Below, one piece after another: positions 32,679-44,336 of a stretch of DNA of 64,000 nt (position 1 is the first letter of the stretch; every line of letters begins with the position of its first letter). This DNA comes from Brasenia schreberi. Taxonomy: Eukaryota > Streptophyta > Magnoliopsida > Nymphaeales > Cabombaceae. The notes under the pieces are model-generated. The model ran no database searches, was not told the origin of the DNA, and saw nothing but the letters and a program-made list of their open reading frames with translations. Position numbers and translations under genes: made by a program. The stretch is taken from positions 10,245,501 to 10,309,500 of the forward strand of contig JAYKKT010000086.1 of assembly GCA_036023115.1 (NCBI GenBank), in the 5' to 3' direction.

Positions 32679-32949
32679 CAGGGTCAATAACTTGGAGATT
32701 GGAGAGAGAAGAGAGAGACCTTGGGTGGTGTGTGCTAGATTAGGTGCAGAAATTTTCAGCAAGGAGGGACGTCTTCTAGTGTGGGGGAAGAAGGGGAAGC
32801 TAGGTGAGAGCTTGTAGGAGTTGAGAAGGAAGGCCATCAAGAGGAAGGCCGGCTTCATCATTGAAACCCGGTCCTTCACCATCCAAAACTCGTGTAAGAC
32901 CTTTCTTACTTAATCTAAGTTTCATTCTCTTCCATTCAATTCATTAAAT

Positions 32950-33003
32950 GGGGTTGTATTAATGGAGTTTCATCTCCCCCCGAGTTGTAATAATCTAGCT
33001 TTG
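32950..33003 (+). promoter_or_regulatory. Conserved TTGTAATAA block, element C 5' LTR
   Basis: GGGGTTGTATTAATGGAG, a C tract and TTGTAATAA, aligned with the F1 block in order and spacing. Candidate poly(A) signal. Confidence 0.5.
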
Positions 33004-33923
33004 CTGCCATTTCAATTTCGTGGATGATACACCCACATGCACGCCAAGTGTTTGCTTTAATGCTTCTTCCTTTCTATATGCTATATACCCTCTATACTTC
33101 TAACCCCCTCTATGTCTAAGCTATAAAGTACTTTCCATTCATTTATATTCCAGCAAATTTGCTTTAAGGGTTGTTGCATTTTAATTTCGTGTGGGTTATG
33201 CATCATTACATTTATAAAACAGAAAACCGGATTTCAGCATCTCTATATATGTCTGTTTCTGCAATTTTAATTTTGTGATGCTTGCTCCGATTGTCTCGAA
33301 ATTTGGCACACTGATTCCACACACATTTGGACACTCTGTATAAAATTGGCAAGATTTTAGGGCCACTCAGCCACGTAATAAAAGCATATTAAGAATGACC
33401 AGATTTCTGCACCACTGTCTGCACAGTCGGATTTTCTGAAATAGAGGTTGGGTAAAAGTCCCATATCTCTGTCCACAGGCGTCCAAATCAGTTGATTTTT
33501 GATGCATTGGAAAGCTAATATCCATAGCTTTCCCGCAACATCAAAATCATCAAAATTGGAGTTCTGAGCAGAGATATACAGACACATATTTGAGTTTCTG
33601 TATTTCTGAAACAGAACTGTTCCGAGTCAGTGAGGTGGTCTGAGAAGATTATTTGTTTCTGATTCAATACTGCTCCAAATGCAGATTTGAAAAAGGGTAC
33701 AGTCACACTACCAGCTTCGTCTGGTAAAAGTTTGATAATTTTTGGAAGTCTGTGACGCCTTCAAAACTCCCTTAGAAAACAGCTCTAAAAACAGAATTCT
33801 CTGTTTTCAGCAGCTTGTGTTTTTCCAAGTATTGAATCCGAGTGCACAAGTTCAACAAATTTTTCAAAGACACTTGTTTATGTAAAAGGGAGTCATGTTT
33901 TGCTGTAAAATGAAGTTCCTAAG

Positions 33924-34032
33924 CACTCAACACTGACCCTTGAGCATTGGCTCAAGAAGGTGTGAGTGAAAAGATCCCGCTTACACACAATCGCCTAGAA
34001 GTCTTACAAACATTTGCTAGTTTTGAATTAGC
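33924..34032 (+). other. U5 structural module, element C 5' LTR
   Basis: Hairpin 1 (33924-33968) has ACAC/GTGT extended by CACTC/GAGTG, TGACC opposite AAG, and CTTGAGC/GCTCAAG with loop ATTG. Hairpin 2 (34016-34032) has GCTAGTT/AATTAGC with one wobble, followed by TAGCACGC in place of the primer-site mimic. Confidence 0.65.
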
Positions 34033-34121
34033 TAGCACGCTCGCGCAAGCATAGGTGTGGAAAGTTTCATTTCAAGTTTGTCTCATAAACTTTGAAATGA
34101 GAATTTTCATGTCTACAGAAA

Positions 34122-34139
34122 TGGCACGCCCGGTGGGAC
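34122..34139 (+). promoter_or_regulatory. Primer-binding site, element C
   Basis: TGGCACGCCCGGTGGGAC, four bases after the LTR end and identical to the F1 and B sites. Confidence 0.85.
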
Positions 34140-34247
34140 TCGGGTCTTGAGGAATTTCTAAGCAAATAAGACTCCCAAAAATCTTTTCAAAGTGTTTTTA
34201 ACATTGGTAAATTGTGCACGTGTAGGATTTTCAAGGCCCATAAGATC

Positions 34248-37088
34248 ATGTCAAGTTCGGATGGTTCTTACGAGGTGTCGAGCCGGGCTTCATGCTCGTC
34301 AAGTCAATTTTCGAAAAGATTTTCAAAAACAAATTTCAAAAACAAGAAAGAGTCATTAGAAGAATTGAGGAAAGAATTCGAAGTAAGAATCGTCGCTCTC
34401 AGCCAAGAGGCCGAAGTGGTCGAATCCTGCTCATCCCATGGGAGGCAAACTAGGGCTCGAAAGAAAACAAACAAACCTAGAAAACCCAAAGAGACCTCCA
34501 CCATGGAGGGGGACAGAGAGCTCGAGTCGTTCATATTAAAAGATCGCAAGGCCCTTCAACAACTACTAAGGGGTCAGGCCAAGGAAAAGAGGTCATATGC
34601 TCTATCCGATTTTTTACCTTCCGATTACTAAACGGATAGCGACGATAACATACCAAATTTCTATCGGTATGACGGGACGGGGGATCCTAGATCCCACCTC
34701 CAACTCTTTTCCCGCCGAGCATACAAAAATAAGAAAGACTCGGCTAAGTGGATCTACTGGTTCCCCCTCTCCCTTAAGGGAACCGCTTCCAAGTGGCTCG
34801 CTTCCTATGACTTGAGCTAATTTGTCACTTTTGAAGAGTTGGCAAATGGTTTCATGCAAAGATTTTCACACAACGTGGAAGTGACCCCCACTTTGAACAC
34901 CCTAAGGGACACGAAACAAGCCACAAACGAGGATGCTCATGCATTTATCGTTCGATGGAGGTCTTTATTGGGGCAAGTAAGAGAGCCCATCTCAGAAGGA
35001 TGTGCTGTGATGCTCATCCTTGAAAATTTTAAACCCGAGCTAAAAATGCTCCTTTCCCTCCATGAAATTTCCACTTTCCACAAACTAATCAAGAAGGCTT
35101 CCCTATTCGAAGCAAATATGAAAAAGGGGGTCTACGATGACTTGTGGAAAGGCAAACTTTTTTCGAAAACTCGTTTTGAAAAGCTTGGGACTTACGGGCC
35201 AACTACTACGGACAATGGGACAAAACCCCAAAAAGTTGCAAATGTCCGAGTAGAACCAAGCCCGGCCGGCACTTCAAAAATTGAACTGAAGAACAAGAAG
35301 GTTCAAAAGTCTTTCGAAAAAAGGGAGTACACCCCGCTAGGGCAGCCCATCACAGAGGTCCTCGACCTCTTGCTCGCCCAAGAAATGGTGACACTTCCGG
35401 AAGTTCCCGAGGGGACACCCCCTAAAGGGAAATTTTTAAACAAGTTTTGCAAGTATCATAGGCTCAAAGGCCATGATACAAATCACTGCTACACCCTTTT
35501 AAACAAAATAGATGACTTGATCGAGCAAGGCAGGCTCCAGGTCACCGAGGAACCGGAGCCCGCCCAAGCCATACTCAAGGAACCCTTCCCCAATCATGCA
35601 AGCACTAGCGGGAAGGACAAGCAGGTATATGCTCTCTCCTCTCATTTGAATGGTTTGGAACATGCATGGCATACGGATCGCACTACTTGTCACACACCAC
35701 TGCTCGTAATAAAAAAAGCCAGACAAGTGGTGATCCGGGGAGCGCTTAGAGTCCCGCCCCCGGCTAGAGCCTTATTAGAGATTCGAGGTGCTCCCAAGCA
35801 TCAAACTAGAGCCCACCTAGGAACGAGCCATAGGGAAGGTGTGGACGAGGTCACTAGATCTGGAAGGATCTACCAACCCCCACACTTAGCAAAAGATGCT
35901 AGCAAGGAAGTGGTCATTATCCCCGGCCCTTCAAAATCATGCATTCCCAAAGCATCGCATCTCATGGGTAAAAACAATGTGTTAACCCCATATGATTTTG
36001 AAAATCACCGTGCTAAGATTCCCATAAACATGTCTATCCTAGAGCTTATCCAAACATCCCCTAGACATAGACAAGTTTTAGAAAAGATCTTAGAGAAGGC
36101 CAAGGTTAACCCAACCATAACCCTTGAGTCCCTCTCCTTCCTAGTCTCACCCATTTGTGCTAAAACTCCCATTGTGTTTTCGAAAGATGAGCTAGAACAA
36201 CCCTACCAAAACCATAACCAAGCCTTGCATATAGAGGTGGTATTGAATCACCATCCTCTAGACAAGTGTTTGGTTGATGGCGGAGGAGGTCTAAATATAC
36301 TTCCACTACACATAGCCTACAAAATAGGAGTCTCCTTGACCTCTCTAAACCCGAGTTCCATCGTGATCACAGGATACGATGGAAACACATCCAAACCTTT
36401 AGGAGTCATAGAGTTACCCATAGAAGTAGGGGCCATGAGTCATTCCGGGGTGTTTCATGTTTTAGACATACACCCCCATTATAACCTACTCCTAGGAAGG
36501 CCATGGATACACAGCTTGCGGGCTGTGCCATCCACCTTTCATAGGTGTGTAAAAATACCCCTCCAAAACCAAGTTATGGTAATTTTAGGAGAGAATCACC
36601 CCCAACTGCAGGGAATACAAAATTTCCCATGCTTATCAGGTGACAAAACCCATGAGTCAAAACTAGGTGAACCCTTGGTAGCTCATCCCAAACCAAAAGG
36701 TGTTGTACACATAAAAGGTCCGCCCAAGGCTAGCCCGCTCAAGACCATCTCAAAACTACCCAAAGTCCTCCCCAAGTCCATAAAAGTGATTGAACATGAC
36801 ATGGATGACACCAAGTTCCAAGGCCATCCCCTTTATAAAACATTTTCAAAATTAAAGAAGCCTTGGAACATGATGTTGAACATGGGTTATATGCCTTATC
36901 AAGGCCTAGGGAGCCAAAACCAAGGTCGTCTTGAACCCATAGTGTCAAACATAAACCGAAACCGGTATGGGATAGGCTACGACCCATCCATACCACCTGG
37001 ACCTCCACCCGCGACCACTTGGGTCAAGGGTGCCTTAGAACCTCCTAACACCGAAACCTATGACTGAGACCTCTTATTTAGAGCCTAA
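34248..37088 (+). pseudogene. gag: Gag-protease, element C
   Basis: Starts at ATG (MSSSDGSYEVSSRAS), aligned with B. Domain order is coiled-coil-like N-terminus, Gag capsid fold (WIYWFPLSLKG), zinc knuckle FCKYHRLKGHDTNHC, and retropepsin with VDGGGGLNILPLH and LLLGRPWIHSL. Three stops interrupt an otherwise collinear frame: TAA at 34629-34631 and 34818-34820 (both at glutamine positions in relatives) and TGA at 37065-37067, seven codons before the normal end. The long open stretch 34839-37064 still carries the zinc knuckle and protease. Confidence 0.9.
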
Positions 37089-37093
37089 TGCAT

Positions 37094-37109
37094 GGTGTTT
37101 TCTTTGTAG
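37094..37109 (+). promoter_or_regulatory. 3' splice-site-like tract between gag-pro and pol, element C
   Basis: GTGTTTTCTTTGTAG/G between the gag-pro end and the pol ATG at 37115. Pol is in the +2 frame, as in B. Confidence 0.5.
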
Positions 37110-37114
37110 GTTTG

Positions 37115-40100
37115 ATGGAAGACCCCGCCACATCCAAAAACCCAAAAAAATTAGAAATTTGCAAAATCCAAAAACATTTAGAAAGTTCCCAAAATCCAAA
37201 AACAATAGAAAATTTCAAAAATCTTGAAAAAAATGTGATTTACATTTCTCCTCCTTCCATTTGTTTACAAAAAGTCAAAAAAATTGAAAATTTTGAAAAT
37301 TCCAAAAAGAATGTGGTTTTGGTTCCTTCCTTGTGTTTACAAAAAGCCAAAAAAATTGAAAAATGCGAAAACACCAAAAACAAGGTTTTATACATTCCAT
37401 CTCCGAAGAGCAATTTCGAAAAAGCCAAAAAAATCGAAAATCTTGGAAAACCCAAAAACATTGTCTTTGTGAAAAGCCCTAGCCTTTTGAAAGTGGTAGA
37501 TGTTCCAAAACCGTGTGCCTTGCCTAGCACTTTCATAGAACCCAAATGTCTCAAGAGCAATCAAAGCGAAGAGGAAGATCCCCTCGTCCATGAGGAGGAC
37601 CAAACCTCCGAGCTTCCCGAGTTCCATAGAATCCTTGATTTAGAAAAACCTTCAAATTCCGTAGGAGGGGATTTTGTGGAAGTAAATCTAGGGAGTGAGT
37701 CTAATCCTAAGCATGTTAAAATAGGCGCATGTTTACATGAGCATGAAAGGACATCATTCATCACATTTCTCAAATCATATGTAGATGTGTTTGCATGGAC
37801 CTACAAAGACATGCCGAGTTTAGACCCAATGGTAGTAGAGCATCGCCTTCCCCTAGAATCAAATGCCAAACCCATAAAGCAAAAGCTTAGAAAGATTCAC
37901 CCCGATGTACATGCACAAGTGAAAGAGGGTTTAGAAGATCTTTTAAAAGCCGGATTTATAAAACCCATTGCGTACTCAGAATGGCTTTCAAATATTGTTG
38001 TAGTTCGAAAAATGGGAAAATTAGGATTTGCATTGATTTTAGAAATTTGAACAAAGCCACTCCAAAAGACAATTTTCCTCTACCAAATATTGATTTGATA
38101 GTGGATAGCACTGCAAATCATGAAATGTTTTCTTTCATGGATGGCTATTCGGGTTACAATCAAATTAAGTTAGCACCAAAAGATCAGGCAAAAACTGCTT
38201 TTACGGGTTACACAGTTATGCCGTTTGGTTTGAAAAATACCGGTGCCACATACCAAAGAGCTATGACTACTATCTTTCATGACCAAATTCACGAGCTCTT
38301 GGAAGTATATATGGATGACCTTTTAGTGAAATCAAAAACCCGAGTTACTCACATTGAGTCTTTGCAAAAAGTTTTCGAAAGGCTTAGGCTTTACAAAGTG
38401 AAACTAAACCCTCAAAAATGTGTATTCGGGGTAGAATCAGGTAAGCTTTTGGGCTTTATGGTGAGCCAAAGGGGTATTGAAGTAGACCCCTCTAAGTGTC
38501 GAGCCATCATAGATATGCCTCCACCATCCAACTTGACCCAAATCCGAAGCCTCCAAGGTCGCCTCCAAGCCATTAGGAGGTTCATTTCAAATTTAGCAAC
38601 AAGATGCGAACCTTTTAACAAACTTTTGCGAAAAGGGGTAAAATTTTCGTGGGACGAGGATTGTTAAAAAGCTTTTGAAAGATTGAAAACTTATTTGGTG
38701 AATCCACCAATTTTGAAACCTCCAAAGCAAGGAAAACCTTTACTTCTTTATATTTCCATACATACGAATGCATTGGGTGCTTTATTAGCCCAATATGAGG
38801 ATGATGGCCACAAAGAGTGTGCCATTTACTATATTTCGAAAACTCTCTTGGCATATGAAAGAAATTATCAAGCCATGGAGAAAACGTGCTTGGTATTAGT
38901 ATGGGCTTGCCAAAAGTTTAGACATTACTTCCTAGATCATGAGATATGGATAGTGTCTAAGCTTGATCCGATCAAGCACTTGTTTGAAAAACCTATCCTA
39001 ACGGGTAGGCTTGGTAAATGGCAACTCCTCTTAATGGAATATGACTTGAAATATCACCACCAAACCTCCATTAAGGGGCAAGCCCTAGCCGATCATATGG
39101 CCGAGTTCCCCTTGGAAGAAACATATCCCATACTTGATGAGATGCCCGATGAAGGCATATTTGCAAACGATTTTCAAAACCATGTTTTAGCAAACTGTTT
39201 TAATGAAAACCAAGTATGAAAAATGTACTTTGATGGGGCACGTAACCAACAAGGGGCAGGTGTTGGAGTCATTCTCATATCCCCTGAAAAGGGAGAAATA
39301 CCCATTGCAATTCGTCTAGATTTTGAGTGTTCAAATAATGTGGCTGAATATGAGGCTCTCATACAAGACCTAAAAGTCTTGAAAAATCTAGGGGCAGCTT
39401 GCATTGAAGTCTTTGGAGACTCTTTACTGGTTGTGAACCATGTTTTAAAAGTTTGGCAAGTCAAACACGAAAAACTCATTCCGTATCACGAGTTGGCCAC
39501 CAAGTTGGTCGACTCTTTCAAATCATGCACACTCACTCACATAGGGAGAGAGGACAATACCATAGCGGATGCCCTCTCCTCCTTAGGATCCGCTTTAAGG
39601 GTCGATCCCACCTTGGGAACCCGATCCCTAGAGATATGGCACTCACCCGTTCCATCCACGCACGATTTAGAGATTTGCCAAAATGACCAAAATCCAAATG
39701 ATAAACCTTGGTTTTATGATATTAAAAACTTTTTAAAAAACGGAGGATTTCCTGAATACGCTTCTTCAAAAGATCAAGCTTTTATTAGAAAAATTTCAAC
39801 CCGGTATGTAATTTTGGGAGGGGTGCTTTATAAGAAAAGTTTTACGGGCATCTTGTTGCGATGTGTAGACCTTGAAGAGGCTAGGACCATAATGCACGAG
39901 TTCCACGATGGAGAGTGTGGAGGCCATGTTAATGCAAATATGATGGCCATGAAGATACTTAGAGCTGGGTATTTTTGGTCCACCCTAAGACAAGATTGCC
40001 ATGATCATGTTAGGAAATGTCATCAATGTCAAATACATGGGCATATCATTCACACCCCATCATCCACTTTGCATTCCATCGTGAGCCCTTGGCCTTTTGC

Positions 40101-40956
40101 CATGTGGGCGTTCGATATCGTAGGACCCATATCCCCCAATGCATCCAATGGACATAGGTTCATCCTAGCGGCCACCGAATATTTCTCTAAATGGGTTGAA
40201 GCTACATCCTTGGCCAATGTCCAAGGACAACATGTAGTGGCATTCATTAAGAGAAATATCTTGGCCTGATTTGGAGTACCAAAAGACCTAGTGTCTGATA
40301 ATGGCACCCCATTCAAGAATGAGAAGATGGAAAAATTGTGTGTCACATATGGCATGACTCAACACTTCTCATCGCCCTACTACCCTCAAGGCAACGGCCA
40401 AGCCGAAGCCACAAACAAAACCCTCATAAGCATCATTGAGAAAACCATAGAAAAAGGTAGGACATGGCATGAGAAGCTCGATGAAGCCTTGTGGGCTTAT
40501 AGAACTTCCATTCGAACCCCAACAAATGCCACCCCATTCGAGTTGGTCTATGGCACGAGCGCCATACTCCCCATTCATACCAAGCTTCATTCATTTCATA
40601 CATCACTTGCATTAGATATTCCATTAGAAACCCTACAACATACTAGAATGGTCGAACTTGACTTGTTGGATGAAAAGAGGCTACTTGCTATGGATCATGC
40701 ACATGCATATAGGCAAAGGGTAGCAGGACACTACGAGAAGCACATGAAGGCTCGCCACTTCAAAGTGGGAGACCTAGTGCTAAAAACCATTCACCACCGA
40801 GGCCCACACCCCCTTGGAAAGTGGCGGCCCAAGTGGGATGGTCCTTATGTTGTGTGTGGAACCACTACTAACAATGCTTATTAGTTGGTTGATGTTGACG
40901 GTAGGAACTTGGTAGACCCTATAAATGCTCAGCATTTGAAAAGATATCATGTATAG
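37115..40956 (+). pseudogene. pol: Pol (RT, two RNase H, integrase), element C
   Basis: I chose the ATG of MEDPATSKN, aligned with B and D. Residues about 10-130 are lysine-rich tandem repeats (QKVKKIENFENSKK, QKAKKIEKCENTKN, EKAKKIENLGKPKN). RT follows, with a small frameshifting deletion near 38012 and an in-frame loss of about seven codons before VMPFG. Then come gypsy RNase H, archaeal-type RNase H (MYFDGARNQQ, GDSLLVVNHV) and integrase with zinc region, FDIVGP, SDNGTPF and NGQAEATNK. Stops are at 38665 (glutamine codon), 39217 (tryptophan), 40267 (arginine) and 40882 (tryptophan). All four fit C-to-T or G-to-A change. Confidence 0.9.
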
Positions 40957-42123
40957 GGTCTACTCTCTTTTGAAAATATTTTGAATGGGATCTCCTTTGA
41001 ACTTCTTGAAGAAGGATCAAGGTGGATCGTGTGACTCTAAACAAGGGAAATAGGGTCTTATGAAAGGTAGAGTTTTCAAAATTTATGGGCTATATTTCAA
41101 AAGTCCCCATCTTACAAAATCGAGCCTTTTTCAAAATAGCAAAATATTTCTAAATAGTATATGCTATTTCAAAATAGGGTGATCTTAGATGAATCGAGTA
41201 AACCATTGGGATAAGTCTCTCCCCATTTCGCTTCTCCTTCCCAAAAAGGAAAATTTGACAAAATAGAAAAGAGGATATCCCTCCAAAAATTTATCTTCAA
41301 AAGAAAAAGCAAAGCAGAAAAGAGTGCTTTGATTGAAAAAGAAAGAGGAAAAAGCAAAATCCTCCAAAAAGAAAAAGGGAGGCCCTCTATGAAAAGAAAA
41401 GAAGAAGAAGAAAAAAAAATTGCCAAAAGCTCAAAAAGAGCAAATTTTCCCCTTCTTGGCCTTAAACCACGGGACGCTTCAGAAGGAACCGTGGTAATTC
41501 TTTCCCTATCCCTACGACTTATCCCAGTGGAGAAAGGTTTTATCTAGGAAAATCCTAAAGTAGAAATAGGATTTATTCATTTGAATCTTATTTTGTTTGA
41601 GAATTAGACTTTGTTGTGTAAGTAGGAGAGTTTTGCAATGTTTCCTAGTTTTCCTATAAAAATCTCTACCAAGTAGTAGGTATTATGACCCGAGTAAAGG
41701 GAAATACAAGAAGCTGAAAATCCTTGTGATTCAAGCTAAAAAGGATTCCCCCTTTCTTTTGGAAAGTTGTAAAAACCCGAAAACATCAAGCCACATAAGG
41801 GCCATGATCACTTGGGGCAGTCGACCTTCACAAGCCTCCCAAGTTCGATCCTTGCATGTTAAGAGTCTCTAAAAGAATCATCGTGTGCATATCACTTACA
41901 CCCTTCATACATGCCCATGCATGCATTTCAAACCATTGAGTACATGATCGATATTAGGACCAAGGTCATAGCAGATTGAGTCCCCTTTGGCTCTAAATCC
42001 CCTCTTACTTATTTTTAAAAAGTTAGGCACTCGGATGATCCATGCTCTTGAGAAAGGTTCGGAAAGAAGAGTAAAAGGGTGTTTTCTTCTTTGACATTAT
42101 CCAAACACAGTTGGATTAATGCC
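40957..42123 (+). other. 3' untranslated region, element C
   Basis: Contains the same ordered stem-loops as F1: ATAGCA...TGCTAT with inner TATTT/AAATA (41136-41167), CCACGG...CCGTGG around GACGCTTCAGAAGG (41467-41494), and AATCCTA...TAGGATT (41551-41573). Purine-rich stretches lie between. No gene is supported. Confidence 0.7.
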
Positions 42124-42136
42124 AAAGAGGGGCATC
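42124..42136 (+). promoter_or_regulatory. Polypurine tract, element C
   Basis: AAAGAGGGGCATC directly before the 3' LTR, identical to F1. Confidence 0.85.
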
Positions 42137-44331
42137 TGTAAACACCCGAAATTTTTTCAAGTATTTTCAAAAACTCCTAAATTTTGAAAGCCAATTTAAA
42201 GCCTTTATGAACCTTTAAATTCAAAATCCCCAAATTTTAAAGTTTAGACCTTCTGGGAAAATATTTCAAAATAAAGGTTTTAAATCCAAATAGCCCATGA
42301 GTTTCGAAGCAGGCGAAGACCCAATCCAGGCCTCGATTCCCGAAAAGAAGATAAAGTGTATCAAGATACGGATCAAGTTAAATCAGGTTCAGATTGATTC
42401 CCAAAAGCGGAGAAGATTGAAGCATATCAAGTTCAAATTCAACAACTTATCCAAATGGAAGGTCAAGACCGATCAAATCCAAGTTTGTCCGAGCAAGATG
42501 GGGCCAACTTGGAACCAAGACTCGAGGCCATGGTAACAAGCTCATTCAATTTAAGAAGATTTCAAGTGTAACTCAAAAGCAAAAGGTGGGAGCCGAATCA
42601 AAGAAAGAAGCAAATTCAAGTGGGTCGAAGTTTAAAGAAATCAACCCAAACAAAACATGTTGCCCATTGTAAGGTTGTTTAAAACCAACCGCATGCTCTA
42701 GGGCTACACCAAGCCATGGCACCTATACCAGCAAATATGGGCTGGTCCGAATCGACTCAATGAAGAACTATAAGAAGCCGGTTTGGAGCGGATCAAATCC
42801 ACCAAGCTAAAGCTCCAACCCGCCCCACAAGAAACCACTAGAACCAGCCCCCCTTGGCCTATAAAAAGGCCCAAGAGGGGGGGCGGGGTCAATAACTTGG
42901 AGATTGGAGAGAGAAGAGAGAGACCTTGGGTGGTGTGTGCTAGACTAGGTGCAGAAATTTTCAGAAAGGAGGGACGTCTTCTAGTGTGGGGGAAGAAGGG
43001 GAAGCTAGGTGAGAGCTTGTAGGAGTTGAGAAGGAAGGCCATCAAGAGGAAGGCCGACTTCATCATTGAAACCCGGTCCTTCACCATCCAAAACTCGTGT
43101 AAGACCTTTCTTACTTAATCTAAGTTTCATTCTCTTCCATTCAATTCATTAAATGGGGTTGTATTAATGGAGTTTCATCTCCCCCCGAGTTGTAATAATC
43201 TAGCTTTGCTGCCATTTCAATTTCGTGGATGAAACACTATACACCCACATGCACGCCAAGTGTTTGCTTTAATGCTTCTTCCTTCCTATATGCTATATAC
43301 CCTCTATACTTCTAACCCCCTCTATGTCTAAGCTATAAAGTACTTTCCATTCATTTATATTCCAGCAAATTTGCTTTAAGGGTTGTTGCATTTTAATTTC
43401 GTGTGGGTTATGCATCATTACATTTATAAAACAGAAAACCGGATTTCAGCATCTCTGCATATATCTGTTTCTGTAATTTTAATTTTGTGATGCTTGCTCC
43501 GATTGTCTCAAAATTTGGCACACTGATTCCACACACATTTGGACACTCTATATAAAATTGGCAAGATTTTAGGGCCGCTCAGCCATGTAATAAAAGCATA
43601 TTAAGAACGACCAGATTTCTGCACCACTGTCTGCACAGTCGGATTTCCTGAAATAGAGGTTGGGTAAAAGTCACATATCTCTATCCACAGGCATCCAAAT
43701 CAGTTGATTTTTAATGCATTGGAAAGATAACATCCATAGCTTTCCAACAACATTAAAATCATCAAAATCGGAGTTTTGAGCAGAGAGATATAGACTCATC
43801 ATTTAGTTTTTGTATTTTTGAAACAGAACTGTTCCGAGTCAGTGAGGTGGTCTGAGAAGATTATTTGTTTCTGATTCAATACTGCTCCAAATGCAGATTT
43901 GAAAAAGGGTACAGTCCCACACTACCAGCTTCGTCTGGTAAAATTTTGATAATTTTTGGAAGTCTGTGACGCCTTCAAAACTCCCCTAGAAAACAGCTCT
44001 AAAAACAGAATTCTCTGTTTTCAACAACTTGTGTTTTTCCAAGTATTGAATCCGAGTGCACAAGTTCAACAAATTTTTTAAAGACACTTGTTTATGTAAA
44101 AGGGAGTCATGTTTTGCTGTAAAATGAAGTTCCTAAGCGCTCAACACTGACCCTTGAGCATCGGCTCAAGAAGGTGTGAGTGAAAAGATCCCGCTTACAC
44201 ACAATCGCCTAGAAGTCTTACAAACATTTGCTAGTTTTCAACTAGCTAGCACGCTCGCGCAAGCATAGGTGTGGAAAGTTTCATTTCAAGTTTGTCTCAT
44301 AAACTTTGAAATGAGAATTTTCATGTCTACA
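42137..44331 (+). mobile_element. Element C 3' LTR
   Basis: Matches the 5' LTR along its length with scattered substitutions and a few short indels. It keeps the TATA hairpin (42848-42883), TTGTAATAA block (43155-43210), hairpin 1 (44138-44182) and hairpin 2 (44230-44246). In hairpin 2 this copy has GCTAGTT/AACTAGC, a perfect pair where the 5' LTR has a wobble. Confidence 0.92.
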
Positions 44332-44336
44332 CTGAT
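44332..44336 (+). repeat. Target-site duplication CTGAT, right copy (element C)
   Basis: Second copy; F1 pol resumes immediately. Confidence 0.9.

Larger units (their letters stand above)
31930..34117 (+). mobile_element. Element C 5' LTR
   Basis: Starts TGTAAACACCCGAAATT and ends ATGTCTACA. The TATA box at 32653-32660 (TATAAAAA) sits in the loop of an inverted repeat CCCCCTTGGCC/GGCCCAAG(A)GGGGG (32641-32678). The TTGTAATAA-type block lies at 32950-33003. The remaining leader (33010-33920) is A/T-rich with no named feature. Confidence 0.92.
31930..44331 (+). mobile_element. Element C, complete TAT-lineage retrotransposon
   Basis: It is 12,402 bases with two LTRs (2188 and 2195 bases, visibly close), primer site, gag-pro, pol, 3' region, polypurine tract and a CTGAT duplication. 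The family differs from F1 and B through most of its LTR but shares the U5 module, primer site, polypurine tract and 3' stem-loops. All coding frames are broken by stops, so it depends on other copies. Confidence 0.95.

Noticed and set aside
37981..38667. Separate gene starting MAFKYCCSSKNGK in element C
   Set aside because: It is the continuation of RT after a small frameshifting deletion, not a new gene.
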